Assembly: GCA_015686845.1 (NCBI GenBank)
Contig: JADPRS010000012.1
Coordinates: 1-64,000, forward strand
Source of the DNA: Lutibacter sp. B2
GTDB taxonomy: Bacteria; Bacillota; Clostridia; Peptostreptococcales; Thermotaleaceae
DNA length: 64,000 bases
Direction: 5' to 3'
Part shown: piece after piece, positions 35,562 to 45,435 of the stretch
Layout: every line of letters starts with the position of its first letter
Numbering within the stretch: position 1 is the first letter of the stretch
Notes under the pieces: generated by a model
Told to the model about the DNA's origin: nothing
The model's database searches: none
Seen by the model: only the letters and a program-made list of their open reading frames with translations
Translations under genes and position numbers: made by a program

Positions 35562-36845
35562 TTACTCCTTCATTCTTTTTATTAATTCAGCCCTTTCTTT
35601 TTTCACAATATTATACATCCTATCCTCTCCCCCTTCGTCTTTTAACTCTTTTAACCTTTCATCATATCTCTTTATGATTGCTTCAAACCCTTCTTTATAG
35701 TCTGCCTTTATCAAAAAATCTGCTGTTTCATACTCCCTGCATACTCTATCACTTTTTAGTTTTTCTACAAATAGCGGACATAAAAAAGCATACTCCTCTA
35801 CTTTTTCTAGCACCTCATCAATATTCAATACATCATAATATTGATCATCTTTACAATAAAAAACATCTCCCCATCTCGAATGAATAACCGTATAATCAAC
35901 TCCATCATACTTATAGTTAAGCTTATTTAAATGATCATCACTTTTCATCACACTACTTAAACGCTCCATGATCTTTTTATTTTCCTCTACCGTATTTACT
36001 TCTATTAAAAACTTCAATTTATCTTTATCTATTTCATCTTTTTGTATATTTTCTGCAATTACTGGCTTTAGAAAACCATAAGCCTTTGGATTTTCAAATA
36101 ATTCCTTTAACCATACCATTTCATATTTATGATGATCTTTTTCATATACAATAAACTCCTCCAAATAAGTGTTGTTATACCCTACATTGTAATCTGCAAT
36201 TTCATATCTATAATGAAATTCTTTCATATACTTATCTTCATTTTGTTTATATATTTTTTTTAGGTCTTTTATGATTTCTTCATAACTTAATGCATCTCCC
36301 TGAAATCCCTCTCTTTTTTCCATCTCCATCAAAAACTTTAAATCTCCACCCTCCCCATATTTTTCAAATCGTTCTTTTATGGGTTCATACAAAAAAGTAT
36401 CTTTTCTATGAGCATCTACCAAATTTTCTCTTGACACATATTTATATTTTTCTGATCCATCCTTCTTATACAGAATAAAGTTTTCAATTTGATGCATTGT
36501 ATAGTTTTCATTTTGATATGTATACATAGTAGATACAACATCATCCTTCACACTAAAATTCTCTTCATCAATATAAAATTCTGGATTTCTACCTGATTCA
36601 CCAGATTTCATTAATACTTTTTTCCCATTTCTAATCTCATATATAGCATATTTATATCCATATAGTTTTGGAAAAGTATTCTCTATACTTCCCTCAAAAT
36701 AAAATTTTTCTCCTGTATTTGTTTTTATGTTTATATGATCACTTACTCCAGCAGGAATTATAAAAAATAAAATCACAGGAAAGCACATAATAGTTAGTAT
36801 AATCAAAACTGCACTTACCCCTAAAAATTTAGCCATTTTTTTCAT
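35562..36845 (-). CDS. Membrane-anchored protein of unknown function
   Basis: I do not recognise this 427-residue protein. One N-terminal hydrophobic segment (residues 10-32) acts as anchor or uncleaved signal, and the rest is soluble, charged and rich in Tyr and Lys, probably outside the cell. No Cys lipobox. Two loosely similar parts (FLMEMEKREGF..., FLIKADYKEGFEAII...) suggest internal repetition. GGGGG precedes the ATG. It is upstream of the DUF4153-type gene on the same strand and may be co-transcribed. Confidence 0.6.
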   Translation of the reverse strand: MKKMAKFLGVSAVLIILTIMCFPVILFFIIPAGVSDHINIKTNTGEKFYFEGSIENTFPKLYGYKYAIYEIRNGKKVLMKSGESGRNPEFYIDEENFSVKDDVVSTMYTYQNENYTMHQIENFILYKKDGSEKYKYVSRENLVDAHRKDTFLYEPIKERFEKYGEGGDLKFLMEMEKREGFQGDALSYEEIIKDLKKIYKQNEDKYMKEFHYRYEIADYNVGYNNTYLEEFIVYEKDHHKYEMVWLKELFENPKAYGFLKPVIAENIQKDEIDKDKLKFLIEVNTVEENKKIMERLSSVMKSDDHLNKLNYKYDGVDYTVIHSRWGDVFYCKDDQYYDVLNIDEVLEKVEEYAFLCPLFVEKLKSDRVCREYETADFLIKADYKEGFEAIIKRYDERLKELKDEGGEDRMYNIVKKERAELIKRMKE

Positions 36846-36995
36846 CTGCCATTCCCCCTCTTATCTTATCTACATATATTCACAAACTTAATTCCCCAGT
36901 AATATTTTATCATCCATTCCATTCTTTTTCAATATATTATTATCGAAATACAATAAAATCATATTGAAAAAGAACTAAGCGAGCCATTTCAGAGC

Positions 36996-37034
36996 AAAAA
37001 AATACAGGATGGACAAAAAAGTTCCAACCTGTAT
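36996..37034 (-). terminator. Terminator behind the LysO-type gene
   Basis: On the minus strand ATACAGGTTGGA pairs with TCCATCCTGTAT with one T-T mismatch, then TTTTTTT. It lies about 50 bases past the stop codon at 37086. Confidence 0.85.
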
Positions 37035-37085
37035 CAATAGAAAAAAATATTCAAAATATATATAAGTTAAAGCAATGTTTTTTTA

Positions 37086-38051
37086 TCATGAAAAAACATG
37101 GTAAAACATAGGCAATATAAATGGTACCGCAAAGGTAAGAATCGTTCCTGTAACCAAAGTGACTAATCCTAATTCGGGTCCAACAAATTTTGTTACTGGC
37201 ACCAACATGGTATCCATATTTCCAGCAGCACCTGAAGCAATGGGACTACCTTTACTTATTTTAACAATGAACGGTAAAAACAAAACAGTGATAAATTCTC
37301 TCATGACATTTACCATAAATCCATATGTCCCAACTTCAACTCCATATACCTGACTCATATACGCACCGGTTATACTATAATAACTCATGCCACTGGCAGA
37401 CATGATTGGAATATGCATCGGTAAATGAAGGATGATCCCTGATAAAATCCCCCCTACGATACTTCCAATAAAAATAGCAACGGAAAGGAAAACAATCTTC
37501 CATCCCAATACTTTAATATACTTAAATACCATACGATTGGAACCCAAACCGATGCCAACACTGACGTAAAGAGTTATCAGTGAGATCATCAATGAATAAT
37601 CTAAAACAAAAATAAAATTCTGCGGAATTATAAAATTTCCGAAAAGGATGCCCACAATTATGCTGATCGGCATCACCCAAATCAAGGGTGATGTTTTTTT
37701 CTCTTCTTCTTCTGAAAGATCAATTTCACCATCTACATTATTTACATTGATTTTTTCTACTGATAATTTCCTACTGACTTCTTCTAACGGTAAAATTGTT
37801 TTCTCAAGAAGAAAGGTAAAAAAGATACTAAACGCGATAGCCAGTGAAGCAATTACCATACAATTTAATCCAATCCGTGGCAAATTAGGCATAATTAAAT
37901 CGTTGGTCCCAATATTGGCACCAATGGTTAACATGAGCACTACCAAAGAGAGATTCGTTACCCAGTCTATGACTTTCAAAAAAGAATTTGTCAACCTTTG
38001 AAGTCCAACAATCAAACCTATTCCCAAGCATAAAAAAGGAATCCAACTCAT
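37086..38051 (-). CDS. LysO-family (lysine exporter-type) membrane protein
   Basis: About 321 residues with eight or more hydrophobic segments in two halves joined by an acidic loop (DGEIDLSEEEEKK). The C-terminal half carries SASGMSYYSITGAYM, VNVMREF and AGNMDTMLVPVTKF, the conserved features of the LysO/YbjE export family. Lysine is the substrate of characterised members; it is inferred here. ATG at 38051 follows GGGGTG; a GTG four codons earlier is part of that site. Confidence 0.75.
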   Translation of the reverse strand: MSWIPFLCLGIGLIVGLQRLTNSFLKVIDWVTNLSLVVLMLTIGANIGTNDLIMPNLPRIGLNCMVIASLAIAFSIFFTFLLEKTILPLEEVSRKLSVEKINVNNVDGEIDLSEEEEKKTSPLIWVMPISIIVGILFGNFIIPQNFIFVLDYSLMISLITLYVSVGIGLGSNRMVFKYIKVLGWKIVFLSVAIFIGSIVGGILSGIILHLPMHIPIMSASGMSYYSITGAYMSQVYGVEVGTYGFMVNVMREFITVLFLPFIVKISKGSPIASGAAGNMDTMLVPVTKFVGPELGLVTLVTGTILTFAVPFILPMFYHVFS

Positions 38052-38180
38052 TTGTTTTATCACCCCATTTTCTGTTTTATAACTTATAATTTTATATATT
38101 CTGATTATTCTAATTATATGTATATTATCACTTTAAAAATCATATAGCAATACCGTCAAAAAGAACATCCTTTCAGTATC

Positions 38181-40529
38181 CTAATTTTCATTATGAAACT
38201 TTTCCAAACTCTTTATGATCTCTTGTTCTGATTTTATAGTTCTGTTATTATTCCATTCCCTAGGAAATAATTTTCTATAACTTGAATAATTAAATCTTTC
38301 ATCTATAAGAAGGACGACACCTTTATCTTTTTCTGTACGAATCACCCGCCCTGCTGCTTGTAAAACTTTGTTCATTCCTGGATATGTATAAGAATAATCA
38401 AATCCCTTATTATTTTTTTCATTAAAATAATCTTTTATGATATTTCTCTCTAAACATATTTGAGGAAGCCCTACCCCTACTATGATTGTTCCTATAAGCC
38501 GATCTCCTTTTAGATCAATTCCTTCGCCAAATATCCCACCCATTACAGCAAAGCCAATTAAAGTATCTTTAGGATTTTCTTTAAACTCTGATAAGTACGC
38601 TTCTCTTTCTTCTTCGCTCATTATATTTCCTTGTATGATTGTATTGTATTCAGAATATTTTTCTTGAAACCTTTCATAAACATCTTGCATATATTTATAA
38701 GATGGAAAAAATGCTAAATAATTGCCTTTCATTCGAGATGAGATTGTTTTTATATGGTCAGCTATTCTATTATAACTATTTTCTCGATCCTTATATTTGG
38801 TTGAAATATTATTGGCTATCATAAGGCAAAGATTCTTTTTATCAAAAGGAGAAGGTAGAATAATCATTTGTTCCTCTTCATCCCCACCCAAAATATCCTT
38901 GAAATATTCTATTGGAGATAATGTAGCCGAAAAAAATATTGCTGCTTTTCCCTGCTTGATTGCTTCCCTTAATAAATAGGAAGGATCAAGACAAAACATC
39001 TTTAGTTTTACATCTTTATTTTCCTTTTCTATGTAAGATACATACCGCTCGTCATAAAATTCAGCTATTCTTATAAAGTCTAAAGATAAAAAGAACAATT
39101 CTAGTAATTCTTTATGTCCTTCTGCGCCCTGCTTCGTAACTAAAAATTCTTCACTAGCAGATATGAATTTATTTAACAAATATAATAGATCCCCATGGAT
39201 ATCCTTTTGCATATGAAATTCATCTTCTTCACAAAGCTTGTTTAATTTAAGCATATAGGCATTAATTTTTCCTAATTCTTTCGCTATATTATGTTCTTTA
39301 TCTTTAAACACTCTTCTCAACTCTAAAAAGGGCTTTTTATAAAGCGTAACAGAAAACATTTCTCTAGCTCTATCTACTAGATTGTGTGCTTCGTCTATTA
39401 AAAATGTATACTCATTATCACCAAAATCAAAGATACCTCTCAGATATACTTTAGGGTCAAACACATAATTATAATCTGCAATAACGCTATCTACCCAAGT
39501 AACTAAATCTAATGCAAACTCAAATGGACAAACCTTATGCTTTTTTGAATATGCTTCTATTACGTATCTAGACATTTCATCTTCATTTTTTAGAATATCT
39601 AACAGTGCATTATTCACTCTATTAAAATGTCCATTTGCATATTCACAGTATTCTGGATCACATCTTTGTTCTTCTTTAAAACAGACCTTCTCCTTCGCTG
39701 TTAATGTAATGGTTTTAAAGCGTAATCCTTTTTCTCTCATTTTTATAAAGGCTTCCTCAGCAACCTGTCTAGTGATTGTTTTGGCTGTAAGATAGAATAT
39801 TTTTGAAGTATGTCCTTCACTAAATGCCTTTACGGTAGGAAAAAGCGTTGAAATTGTTTTTCCTATTCCTGTAGGTGCTTGGACAAATAATTTTTTCTTA
39901 TCTCTAATAGTTCTGTATACTGAAACTGCCAGCTCTCTTTGACCAATTCTATATTTTTCAAAAGGAAATACTAAATCTTTTACTGATTTGTCACGTATAA
40001 TACACCATTCAGAAGTAAATTTTGCCCAAATGATATATTTATTTATGATGTCATAAAAGAATTGCTTTAAATTACTCAAGCTAAAGGTTTTCCTTATCAT
40101 TTTAATAAACTCTGTTTCTAACTGAAAATAGGTTAATTGAACATCAATATTTTCTAATTCATTTTGAAGTGCATAAATATATGCATAGAATTTTGCTTGT
40201 GCCCAATGAACCTCATTATAATTTTCATCAATCATTTCAAGGGGCTTTGTTGTAGATTTTATTTCATCTACACAAATAATGTTCTGTTCTTTTATAATTC
40301 CATCTGCTCTGCCTTCAATTGAAAATGTAAATCCTTCATATTCAAAGCTATGTTTTAGTGTAACTTCCGCTTCATAATTTTCATCTTTAGATTTTTGTAC
40401 CTTTTGATGTGCTCTTGTTCCGTCTACAGCTCTTGACCTACTTCTAAAGCTTGTGTCTAAGCTTCCAGAACGTAAGACAAATTCAATTAGATTTCTAACG
40501 GATATTTTTATCTCATTTGTATTAACCAT
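38181..40529 (-). CDS. DinG/XPD-like Fe-S helicase with N-terminal nuclease-like domain
   Basis: 782 residues. The N-terminal 110 contain a PD-(D/E)XK-type pattern, Asp76 in GRADG and DEIK at 88-91, as in RecB/Cas4-like nucleases. The helicase follows with Walker A APTGIGKT (218-225), four Cys (283, 290, 295, 334) spaced as an XPD-type 4Fe-4S cluster, DEAH (379-382), FFSATLSP, and the C-terminal motif AAGRVIRTEKDKG. It should unwind DNA 5'-3' and may cut it; a repair role is likely. Confidence 0.85.
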   Translation of the reverse strand: MVNTNEIKISVRNLIEFVLRSGSLDTSFRSRSRAVDGTRAHQKVQKSKDENYEAEVTLKHSFEYEGFTFSIEGRADGIIKEQNIICVDEIKSTTKPLEMIDENYNEVHWAQAKFYAYIYALQNELENIDVQLTYFQLETEFIKMIRKTFSLSNLKQFFYDIINKYIIWAKFTSEWCIIRDKSVKDLVFPFEKYRIGQRELAVSVYRTIRDKKKLFVQAPTGIGKTISTLFPTVKAFSEGHTSKIFYLTAKTITRQVAEEAFIKMREKGLRFKTITLTAKEKVCFKEEQRCDPEYCEYANGHFNRVNNALLDILKNEDEMSRYVIEAYSKKHKVCPFEFALDLVTWVDSVIADYNYVFDPKVYLRGIFDFGDNEYTFLIDEAHNLVDRAREMFSVTLYKKPFLELRRVFKDKEHNIAKELGKINAYMLKLNKLCEEDEFHMQKDIHGDLLYLLNKFISASEEFLVTKQGAEGHKELLELFFLSLDFIRIAEFYDERYVSYIEKENKDVKLKMFCLDPSYLLREAIKQGKAAIFFSATLSPIEYFKDILGGDEEEQMIILPSPFDKKNLCLMIANNISTKYKDRENSYNRIADHIKTISSRMKGNYLAFFPSYKYMQDVYERFQEKYSEYNTIIQGNIMSEEEREAYLSEFKENPKDTLIGFAVMGGIFGEGIDLKGDRLIGTIIVGVGLPQICLERNIIKDYFNEKNNKGFDYSYTYPGMNKVLQAAGRVIRTEKDKGVVLLIDERFNYSSYRKLFPREWNNNRTIKSEQEIIKSLEKFHNEN

Positions 40530-40728
40530 ATCATCAGCCTCTCAACTTACTATATACATATATTCAATTTATTATAAAATCAAAAATCACCATATACCCC
40601 TAAATACCATTATAGTATTAAAATACAAATTTATCATGTAGAAACTTAACCTTATACCTAAAATTGTTAATATGTACTATCACAATATTGTATTGATCTA
40701 CATTGAAAATTAACAGAATAAGTAAAAA

Positions 40729-40751
40729 GAGCTAGTCAAAAAGACTACCTC
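40729..40751 (-). terminator. Terminator behind the phosphoesterase gene
   Basis: On the minus strand GAGGTAGTC and GACTAGCTC pair with one mismatch around five T, followed by TTTTT. It starts about 20 bases after the stop codon at 40773. Confidence 0.75.
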
Positions 40752-40772
40752 CTTATAAATGAATAAAAATAA

Positions 40773-41486
40773 CTACGATATACCCTTTCGGATTTTATCA
40801 GCAAATTCACTTGGAATTTCACTATCTTCTATGGCTTTAGCCATTTTTTCGTAATCATATTCTACTTCAACCATTTTGGTTTTTATATCATCAATATTCA
40901 CATCTATGATCATATACGTAGCATTTGGATTTCCGTGCTTTGGTTTTCCTACACTTCCTGAATTGATCATATGAATCCCTTTTACCTGCTTATGAAATGG
41001 TTTATGTGTATGACCACAGACCATAATATCTGCATCAATGATATTAGCAATTTCTTCTAATTCTTTTGAGTTTTCATAAAGATATTCATTATTTTTTCTA
41101 GGACTTCCATGGACTAATAATATCTTTTGACCTTTAACTTCAAATTCTATTTTTTTAGGTAGTTCTTTAAGCCACTTCTTGTTTTCATCCGTCGTATTTT
41201 CTTGCGACCAATATAAAGATTTTGTTCCTAACGCCATTACTTTATCGTCTTTATAATCACAACCACAAGCAAATAATCCTTCTCCTACACTCTGGTCATA
41301 GTTTCCTTGTATCGTAGAAATATTCTTTTCTTTAATCAAATGGATTACTTCATTTGGAAATGGTCCATATCCTACTAAATCTCCTAAGCAATATATCATA
41401 TCTATCCCTTTATTTTCTATATCTTTAAGCACTGCTTCTAGTGCAAATATATTAGAATGAATATCAGTAATTATAGCTATTTTCAT
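40773..41486 (-). CDS. Metallophosphoesterase (YfcE/MJ0936-like)
   Basis: Calcineurin-like phosphoesterase. Metal and catalytic motifs appear in the right order: TDIHSN (residues 7-12), GDLVGYGP, QGNYDQ, LVHGSP and MVCGHTHKPF. 237 residues from the ATG at 41486, which has GGAGG eight bases upstream. Probably a phosphodiesterase; substrate unknown. Confidence 0.87.
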   Translation of the reverse strand: MKIAIITDIHSNIFALEAVLKDIENKGIDMIYCLGDLVGYGPFPNEVIHLIKEKNISTIQGNYDQSVGEGLFACGCDYKDDKVMALGTKSLYWSQENTTDENKKWLKELPKKIEFEVKGQKILLVHGSPRKNNEYLYENSKELEEIANIIDADIMVCGHTHKPFHKQVKGIHMINSGSVGKPKHGNPNATYMIIDVNIDDIKTKMVEVEYDYEKMAKAIEDSEIPSEFADKIRKGIS

Positions 41487-41529
41487 AGATAAAACCTCCA
41501 TTGTATCAAACTATTTTTTATAATATTCT

Positions 41530-42597
41530 TTACTGTAATTTTTCACTTTTAGGAAACCAATGTTTTGTGTTATTTGCTATTTTAACAAGGGTCAGCATCA
41601 AAGGTACTTCAACCAAAACGCCAACGACTGTAGCCAAAGCCGCCCCTGACTTTAAGCCAAACAATGCTATTGCAACAGCAACTGCTAATTCGAAGAAATT
41701 ACTTGCTCCAATCATTGATGCCGGTGCCGCTATATTATGCGGAATCTTCCACACTTTTGCCCATCCATAAGCGATTATAAATATAAAAAAGGTTTGTATA
41801 ATTAGTGGAACAGCAATTAAAACAATGTGTATAGGATTATTTAATATGACATCTCCTTGGAAAGAAAAGATAATAAGAAGTGTAAGTAATAGTCCTACTT
41901 CTGTAATTCCATTAAATTTCTTTAAAAATACACTTTCAAAATAGTCTTTTCCTTTGCTTTTTATAATATACGTTCTTGATAAATATCCACCCAATAAAGG
42001 AGTCACTACAAATAAAGCTACTGATAAAAATAATGTATCATAAGGAACAACTACATTACTTACACCTAATAAAAGTGCCACGATTGGCGTAAATGCTATT
42101 AATAATATTAAATCGTTCACAGCAACCTGCACCAAGGTATAAGCAGTATCTCCTTTTGTAAGATGACTCCAAACAAATACCATAGCAGTACATGGGGCAG
42201 CACCTAAAAGAACTGCTCCAGCTAAGTATTGTGATCCTAATTCATCAGGTATAAAAGATTTAAAAATAACTTTTAGAAAAATCCATGCAAAAAAATACAT
42301 TGTAAAAGGCTTTATGACCCAATTTGTAACACACGTAATCGTTAAACCTTTTGGTTTTTTTGTAGCTTCAACAATACTTGAGAAATCAATTTTTAACATC
42401 ATAGGATAAATCATTACCCATATAAGTATAGCAATAGGTATAGAAACTTGTGCATACTCAAATTTACTCAATATTTTTGGAAATTGTGGAAATACTTGTC
42501 CAATCATAACGCCTGCTACAATACAAAGCGCCACCCACACAGTAAGATAATTCCCAAAAACTCCTAATATTTGTTTTGTTTTTTCTTTATTTTTCAT
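41530..42597 (-). CDS. arsB: ACR3-type arsenite efflux permease
   Basis: Exports arsenite (sometimes antimonite) from the cytoplasm. About ten membrane segments in 354 residues; the diagnostic GAAPCTAMVFVWS holds the conserved Cys of ACR3 transporters. ATG at 42597 follows AGGAG. It starts 14 bases after the stop of the ArsR regulator, so the two form an operon. No arsC reductase is nearby. Confidence 0.92.
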   Translation of the reverse strand: MKNKEKTKQILGVFGNYLTVWVALCIVAGVMIGQVFPQFPKILSKFEYAQVSIPIAILIWVMIYPMMLKIDFSSIVEATKKPKGLTITCVTNWVIKPFTMYFFAWIFLKVIFKSFIPDELGSQYLAGAVLLGAAPCTAMVFVWSHLTKGDTAYTLVQVAVNDLILLIAFTPIVALLLGVSNVVVPYDTLFLSVALFVVTPLLGGYLSRTYIIKSKGKDYFESVFLKKFNGITEVGLLLTLLIIFSFQGDVILNNPIHIVLIAVPLIIQTFFIFIIAYGWAKVWKIPHNIAAPASMIGASNFFELAVAVAIALFGLKSGAALATVVGVLVEVPLMLTLVKIANNTKHWFPKSEKLQ

Positions 42598-42610
42598 AAT
42601 CAACACTCCT

Positions 42611-42934
42611 TTATACTTTCCTTTTTCCATCACAATCTGTATTGCTGCGTTTCACTTCAATATCTAATTCTTTATTTAAAATCATTTCAAAGAATTGTTT
42701 AATTTTGATAACTTTTTCATCATTTATTGAATAGTATTTCCATTTACCTCTTTTTTCAACATGAATCAACTCTGCCTGATAAAGTACTTTTAAATGATGT
42801 GATACAGTCGGTTGCGTTAAATCTAAATTTTCTATAATATCACAAACGCATAACTCTCCTTGCGTTAATAACTTAAATATTGTTATCCTATTTTCATCAG
42901 ATAAAGCTTTAAAAATTTCTACTGATTCCTCCAA
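42611..42934 (-). CDS. arsR: ArsR-family repressor, first copy
   Basis: 107-residue winged-helix metalloregulator. The metal site ELCVCDI (Cys29, Cys31) is at the start of the DNA-contacting helix, as in classical ArsR, with LTQPTVSHHLKVL as recognition helix. It should leave its operator when As(III) or Sb(III) binds. Leads the arsR-acr3 operon. Confidence 0.9.
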   Translation of the reverse strand: MEESVEIFKALSDENRITIFKLLTQGELCVCDIIENLDLTQPTVSHHLKVLYQAELIHVEKRGKWKYYSINDEKVIKIKQFFEMILNKELDIEVKRSNTDCDGKRKV

Positions 42935-42981
42935 AATCTCACCTCCGTTTTATCTCTAGTTTTAATTTTATTATATTTCAT

Positions 42982-43009
42982 ATATAGATACATGTAAATA
43001 TGTCTATAT
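42982..43009. promoter_or_regulatory. Candidate ArsR operator
   Basis: ATATAGA (42982-42988) faces TCTATAT (43003-43009) around a 14-base centre, about 50 bases upstream of arsR. Dyads of this size and AT content are usual ArsR targets. Confidence 0.55.
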
Positions 43010-43065
43010 GTTAATTTCTTGTTAAATTATTTCCTATATCTTTTAAAACCGATTTACTACAAAAT

Positions 43066-43090
43066 AAAACCCCTAGAAACTAGAGGTTTT
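43066..43090 (-). terminator. Terminator behind the thioredoxin-like gene
   Basis: AAAACCCCTAG (43066-43076) pairs with CTAGAGGTTTT (43080-43090) with one mismatch; ATTTT follows on the minus strand. Confidence 0.7.
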
Positions 43091-43097
43091 ATTTTTA

Positions 43098-43334
43098 TTA
43101 CTTTTGAATTAACTTTTTAATTTCATCTTTTTTAGCTACTTTCCCCATTACTTTTACTTGTTCATCAATGACCAATGCTGGCGTTTTCATCACACCATAC
43201 TTCATAATACTTGGAATGTCTTCTACTTTTTCAATGGTTACATTTTCCAGACCTAATTCTTTAACAGCTTCTTTTGCATTTGCTTCTAATTTCTTGCAAT
43301 TTGCACATCCTGTTCCTAAAACCTTAATATTCAT
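43098..43334 (-). CDS. Small thioredoxin-like redox protein
   Basis: 78 residues with a thioredoxin-type active site CANC (Cys10, Cys13) and the cis-proline segment VMKTPALVID. Proteins of this 'redox-active disulfide protein 2' type are often encoded next to ArsP-like permeases, as here. It may reduce or deliver the metalloid substrate; this is inferred from position. Confidence 0.85.
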   Translation of the reverse strand: MNIKVLGTGCANCKKLEANAKEAVKELGLENVTIEKVEDIPSIMKYGVMKTPALVIDEQVKVMGKVAKKDEIKKLIQK

Positions 43335-43434
43335 ATAAAACCCTCCTATTTTAACTTTATTTTATAAATAAAATTTAATTAACAATTAACGGGATATGAT
43401 TTTTCGCCATTTAAATCTTTCCTTTATATAATAT

Positions 43435-44430
43435 TTATATTAATAGATGTGCGATTGCATTAAATAAATATCCAACAAAAATGATTCCTATTCCTGTAAT
43501 AATTACAAAAGCTTTTATTAATTTAGGTTTAATAACTTTTCTTAAAAGAATCATTTCTGGTAAAGATAAAGCTGTTACTGCCATCATAAATGATAGTGCC
43601 GTTCCTATGCCTACGCCTTTATTAATCAATGCTTCAGCAATAGGAATCGTTCCTAAAGCATTTGAATATAGTGGTATTCCAAGGACTACAGCTACAATTA
43701 CTGAAAATGGATTATTAGGTCCTGCATATTTTGCAAGTAGTGGCGCTGGTGCCCATCCATGAATAATTGCCCCTACAGCAATCCCTATTACTAAATAGAT
43801 CCATACTCTTTTTATAATGTCCTTAACATTATCTATTGCAAATCTAATTCTATCTTGACTACTTAGTTCTTCTATTGCTATTTCACCCATTTGTATTTCA
43901 TAAACATACTCTTCAACTTCTTTTTCTAAGTGAAGACTACCTATTATTAAGCCTCCTACTATACCAACAACAACTCCTGTTATTACATAGACTACTGCTA
44001 TCTTTAATCCAAATGAAGCAAGTAGTATAGCAAATGCAGCTTCATTTACTATCGGTGAGGTTATTAAAAATGAGAAAGTTAATCCTAATGGAACCCCTGC
44101 TTCAACAAACCCTATGAAAATTGGTACAGACGAACAAGAGCAAAAAGGTGTAACAATTCCTAAAAGCGATGCCATTATATTTCCTGTAATCCCACTGAAT
44201 CTACTTAATATTTTTTTGGTTTTCTCAGGTGGAAAATAGCTTCTAATATAAGAGATGGCAAAAATCATAATTCCAAGCAAAATAATAATCTTAATTGAGT
44301 CATAAATAAAGAAATGTACACTTGAACCTAAATTAGTCGTCATAGAAATACCAAATACATTTTCAACTAATTTTGCAACTAGCTTATCAAGCCATGAAAA
44401 CTTTAATATTCCACTAATCCATTTTAACAT
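43435..44430 (-). CDS. ArsP/DUF318-type permease
   Basis: 331 residues, about eight membrane segments. The motif PFCSCSSVPIFIGF matches the Cys-pair motif of ArsP-type organoarsenical exporters and the wider YraQ/DUF318 family; SPIVNEAAF is also conserved. Likely exports a thiol-binding metalloid; trivalent organoarsenicals are the known ArsP substrate. It starts 5 bases after the second ArsR gene. Confidence 0.82.
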   Translation of the reverse strand: MLKWISGILKFSWLDKLVAKLVENVFGISMTTNLGSSVHFFIYDSIKIIILLGIMIFAISYIRSYFPPEKTKKILSRFSGITGNIMASLLGIVTPFCSCSSVPIFIGFVEAGVPLGLTFSFLITSPIVNEAAFAILLASFGLKIAVVYVITGVVVGIVGGLIIGSLHLEKEVEEYVYEIQMGEIAIEELSSQDRIRFAIDNVKDIIKRVWIYLVIGIAVGAIIHGWAPAPLLAKYAGPNNPFSVIVAVVLGIPLYSNALGTIPIAEALINKGVGIGTALSFMMAVTALSLPEMILLRKVIKPKLIKAFVIITGIGIIFVGYLFNAIAHLLI

Positions 44431-44435
44431 CTAAA

Positions 44436-44744
44436 TCAGCTCCTTATTTGTTTAGTTATATCTTTTATTTCCTTTGCAACGATCTGTTCAACAATATTTA
44501 TTAGTTCAATGATTTTTTCGTTTTTAATACCATAGTTAATCCTTAAACCATCTCTCTCTTGAATAAGTATATATGCATCTTTCAAAATTTTAAGGTGTTG
44601 AGAAAGATTAGATTGGCTAAGCTCAATATCTTCATTCAACTCACAAACACACAACTTTCCTTCTACTAACTGCTTTACGATCTTTAATCTAGTTGGGTGT
44701 GCTAATGCTTTGAATAATTTTACTTCCATATTTTCAATGACCAT
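44436..44744 (-). CDS. ArsR-family repressor, second copy
   Basis: 102-residue winged-helix regulator with the metal site KLCVCELN (Cys32, Cys34) and recognition helix LSQSNLSQHLKIL. It differs clearly from the first copy, so this is a separate unit and not a recent duplication. It should control itself, the permease and perhaps the thioredoxin-like gene. AT-rich inverted repeats (AATATTAT type) about 50-90 bases upstream may be its operator. Confidence 0.88.
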   Translation of the reverse strand: MVIENMEVKLFKALAHPTRLKIVKQLVEGKLCVCELNEDIELSQSNLSQHLKILKDAYILIQERDGLRINYGIKNEKIIELINIVEQIVAKEIKDITKQIRS

Positions 44745-44968
44745 TTCTTTTTCACCCCTTCATGAACATAGTAAATATATTATCATGCAAATATATTAGA
44801 ATATTATAATATACTTCTTTATTAATATAATATTCCTTCTTTTTCTATTTGTCAACATAATCAATAAAGTTTTTATTTTTCATATCGTAACAAGAGTTAC
44901 AGCACTCCATGCATAAAATTGGTATTATTGTATTAACTTAAAGATATAAAAAATTTGGAGGGATTATT

Positions 44969-45331
44969 GTGGATAGAAAAAAACTACAAGAAGAATTTAA
45001 AGAAGAAATCGGTTTTGTTCCACCTGGAGTCATGGTATCTAATGCATTTGGAGATGATTTTCAAAAGATTATATCTGAGTATCATCATGAAATTTGGAGA
45101 GAGGGAGTCATTCCTTTAAAATATAGATATTTAATCGCTTTAGCTACCGCAGTTTTTGATGAGAATGAATCTAGAGCAAAATTAGAAATGAACAAAGCAA
45201 TAAAATATAATGCTACGAAAGAAGAAATACTAGAAGTCCTAAAGCAACAAGTCTGGATGAAGGGGGCACCTACACTATTACAAATAGCACCTCTTGTAAA
45301 ATATATGGGAAGTAAATTCAACAATAAGTAA
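44969..45331 (+). CDS. Carboxymuconolactone decarboxylase/AhpD-fold protein
   Basis: 120-residue all-helical protein of the CMD family (KYRYLIALATAVF, EMNKAIKYNATKEEILEVLKQ). It has no Cys at all, so the CxxC redox site of AhpD is missing and peroxidase-reductase activity is unlikely. GTG start with GGAGGG upstream. Single-gene unit. Confidence 0.75.
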   Translation: MDRKKLQEEFKEEIGFVPPGVMVSNAFGDDFQKIISEYHHEIWREGVIPLKYRYLIALATAVFDENESRAKLEMNKAIKYNATKEEILEVLKQQVWMKGAPTLLQIAPLVKYMGSKFNNK

Positions 45332-45435
45332 TTTATTCAAACTTCTTAAATTTTGTAACCTTTTTTTAACTACATAAAATCAAAAAACGAGTATACTTGA
45401 TATATGTTTTATGTAAAAAAATTGGAGGTTATATC

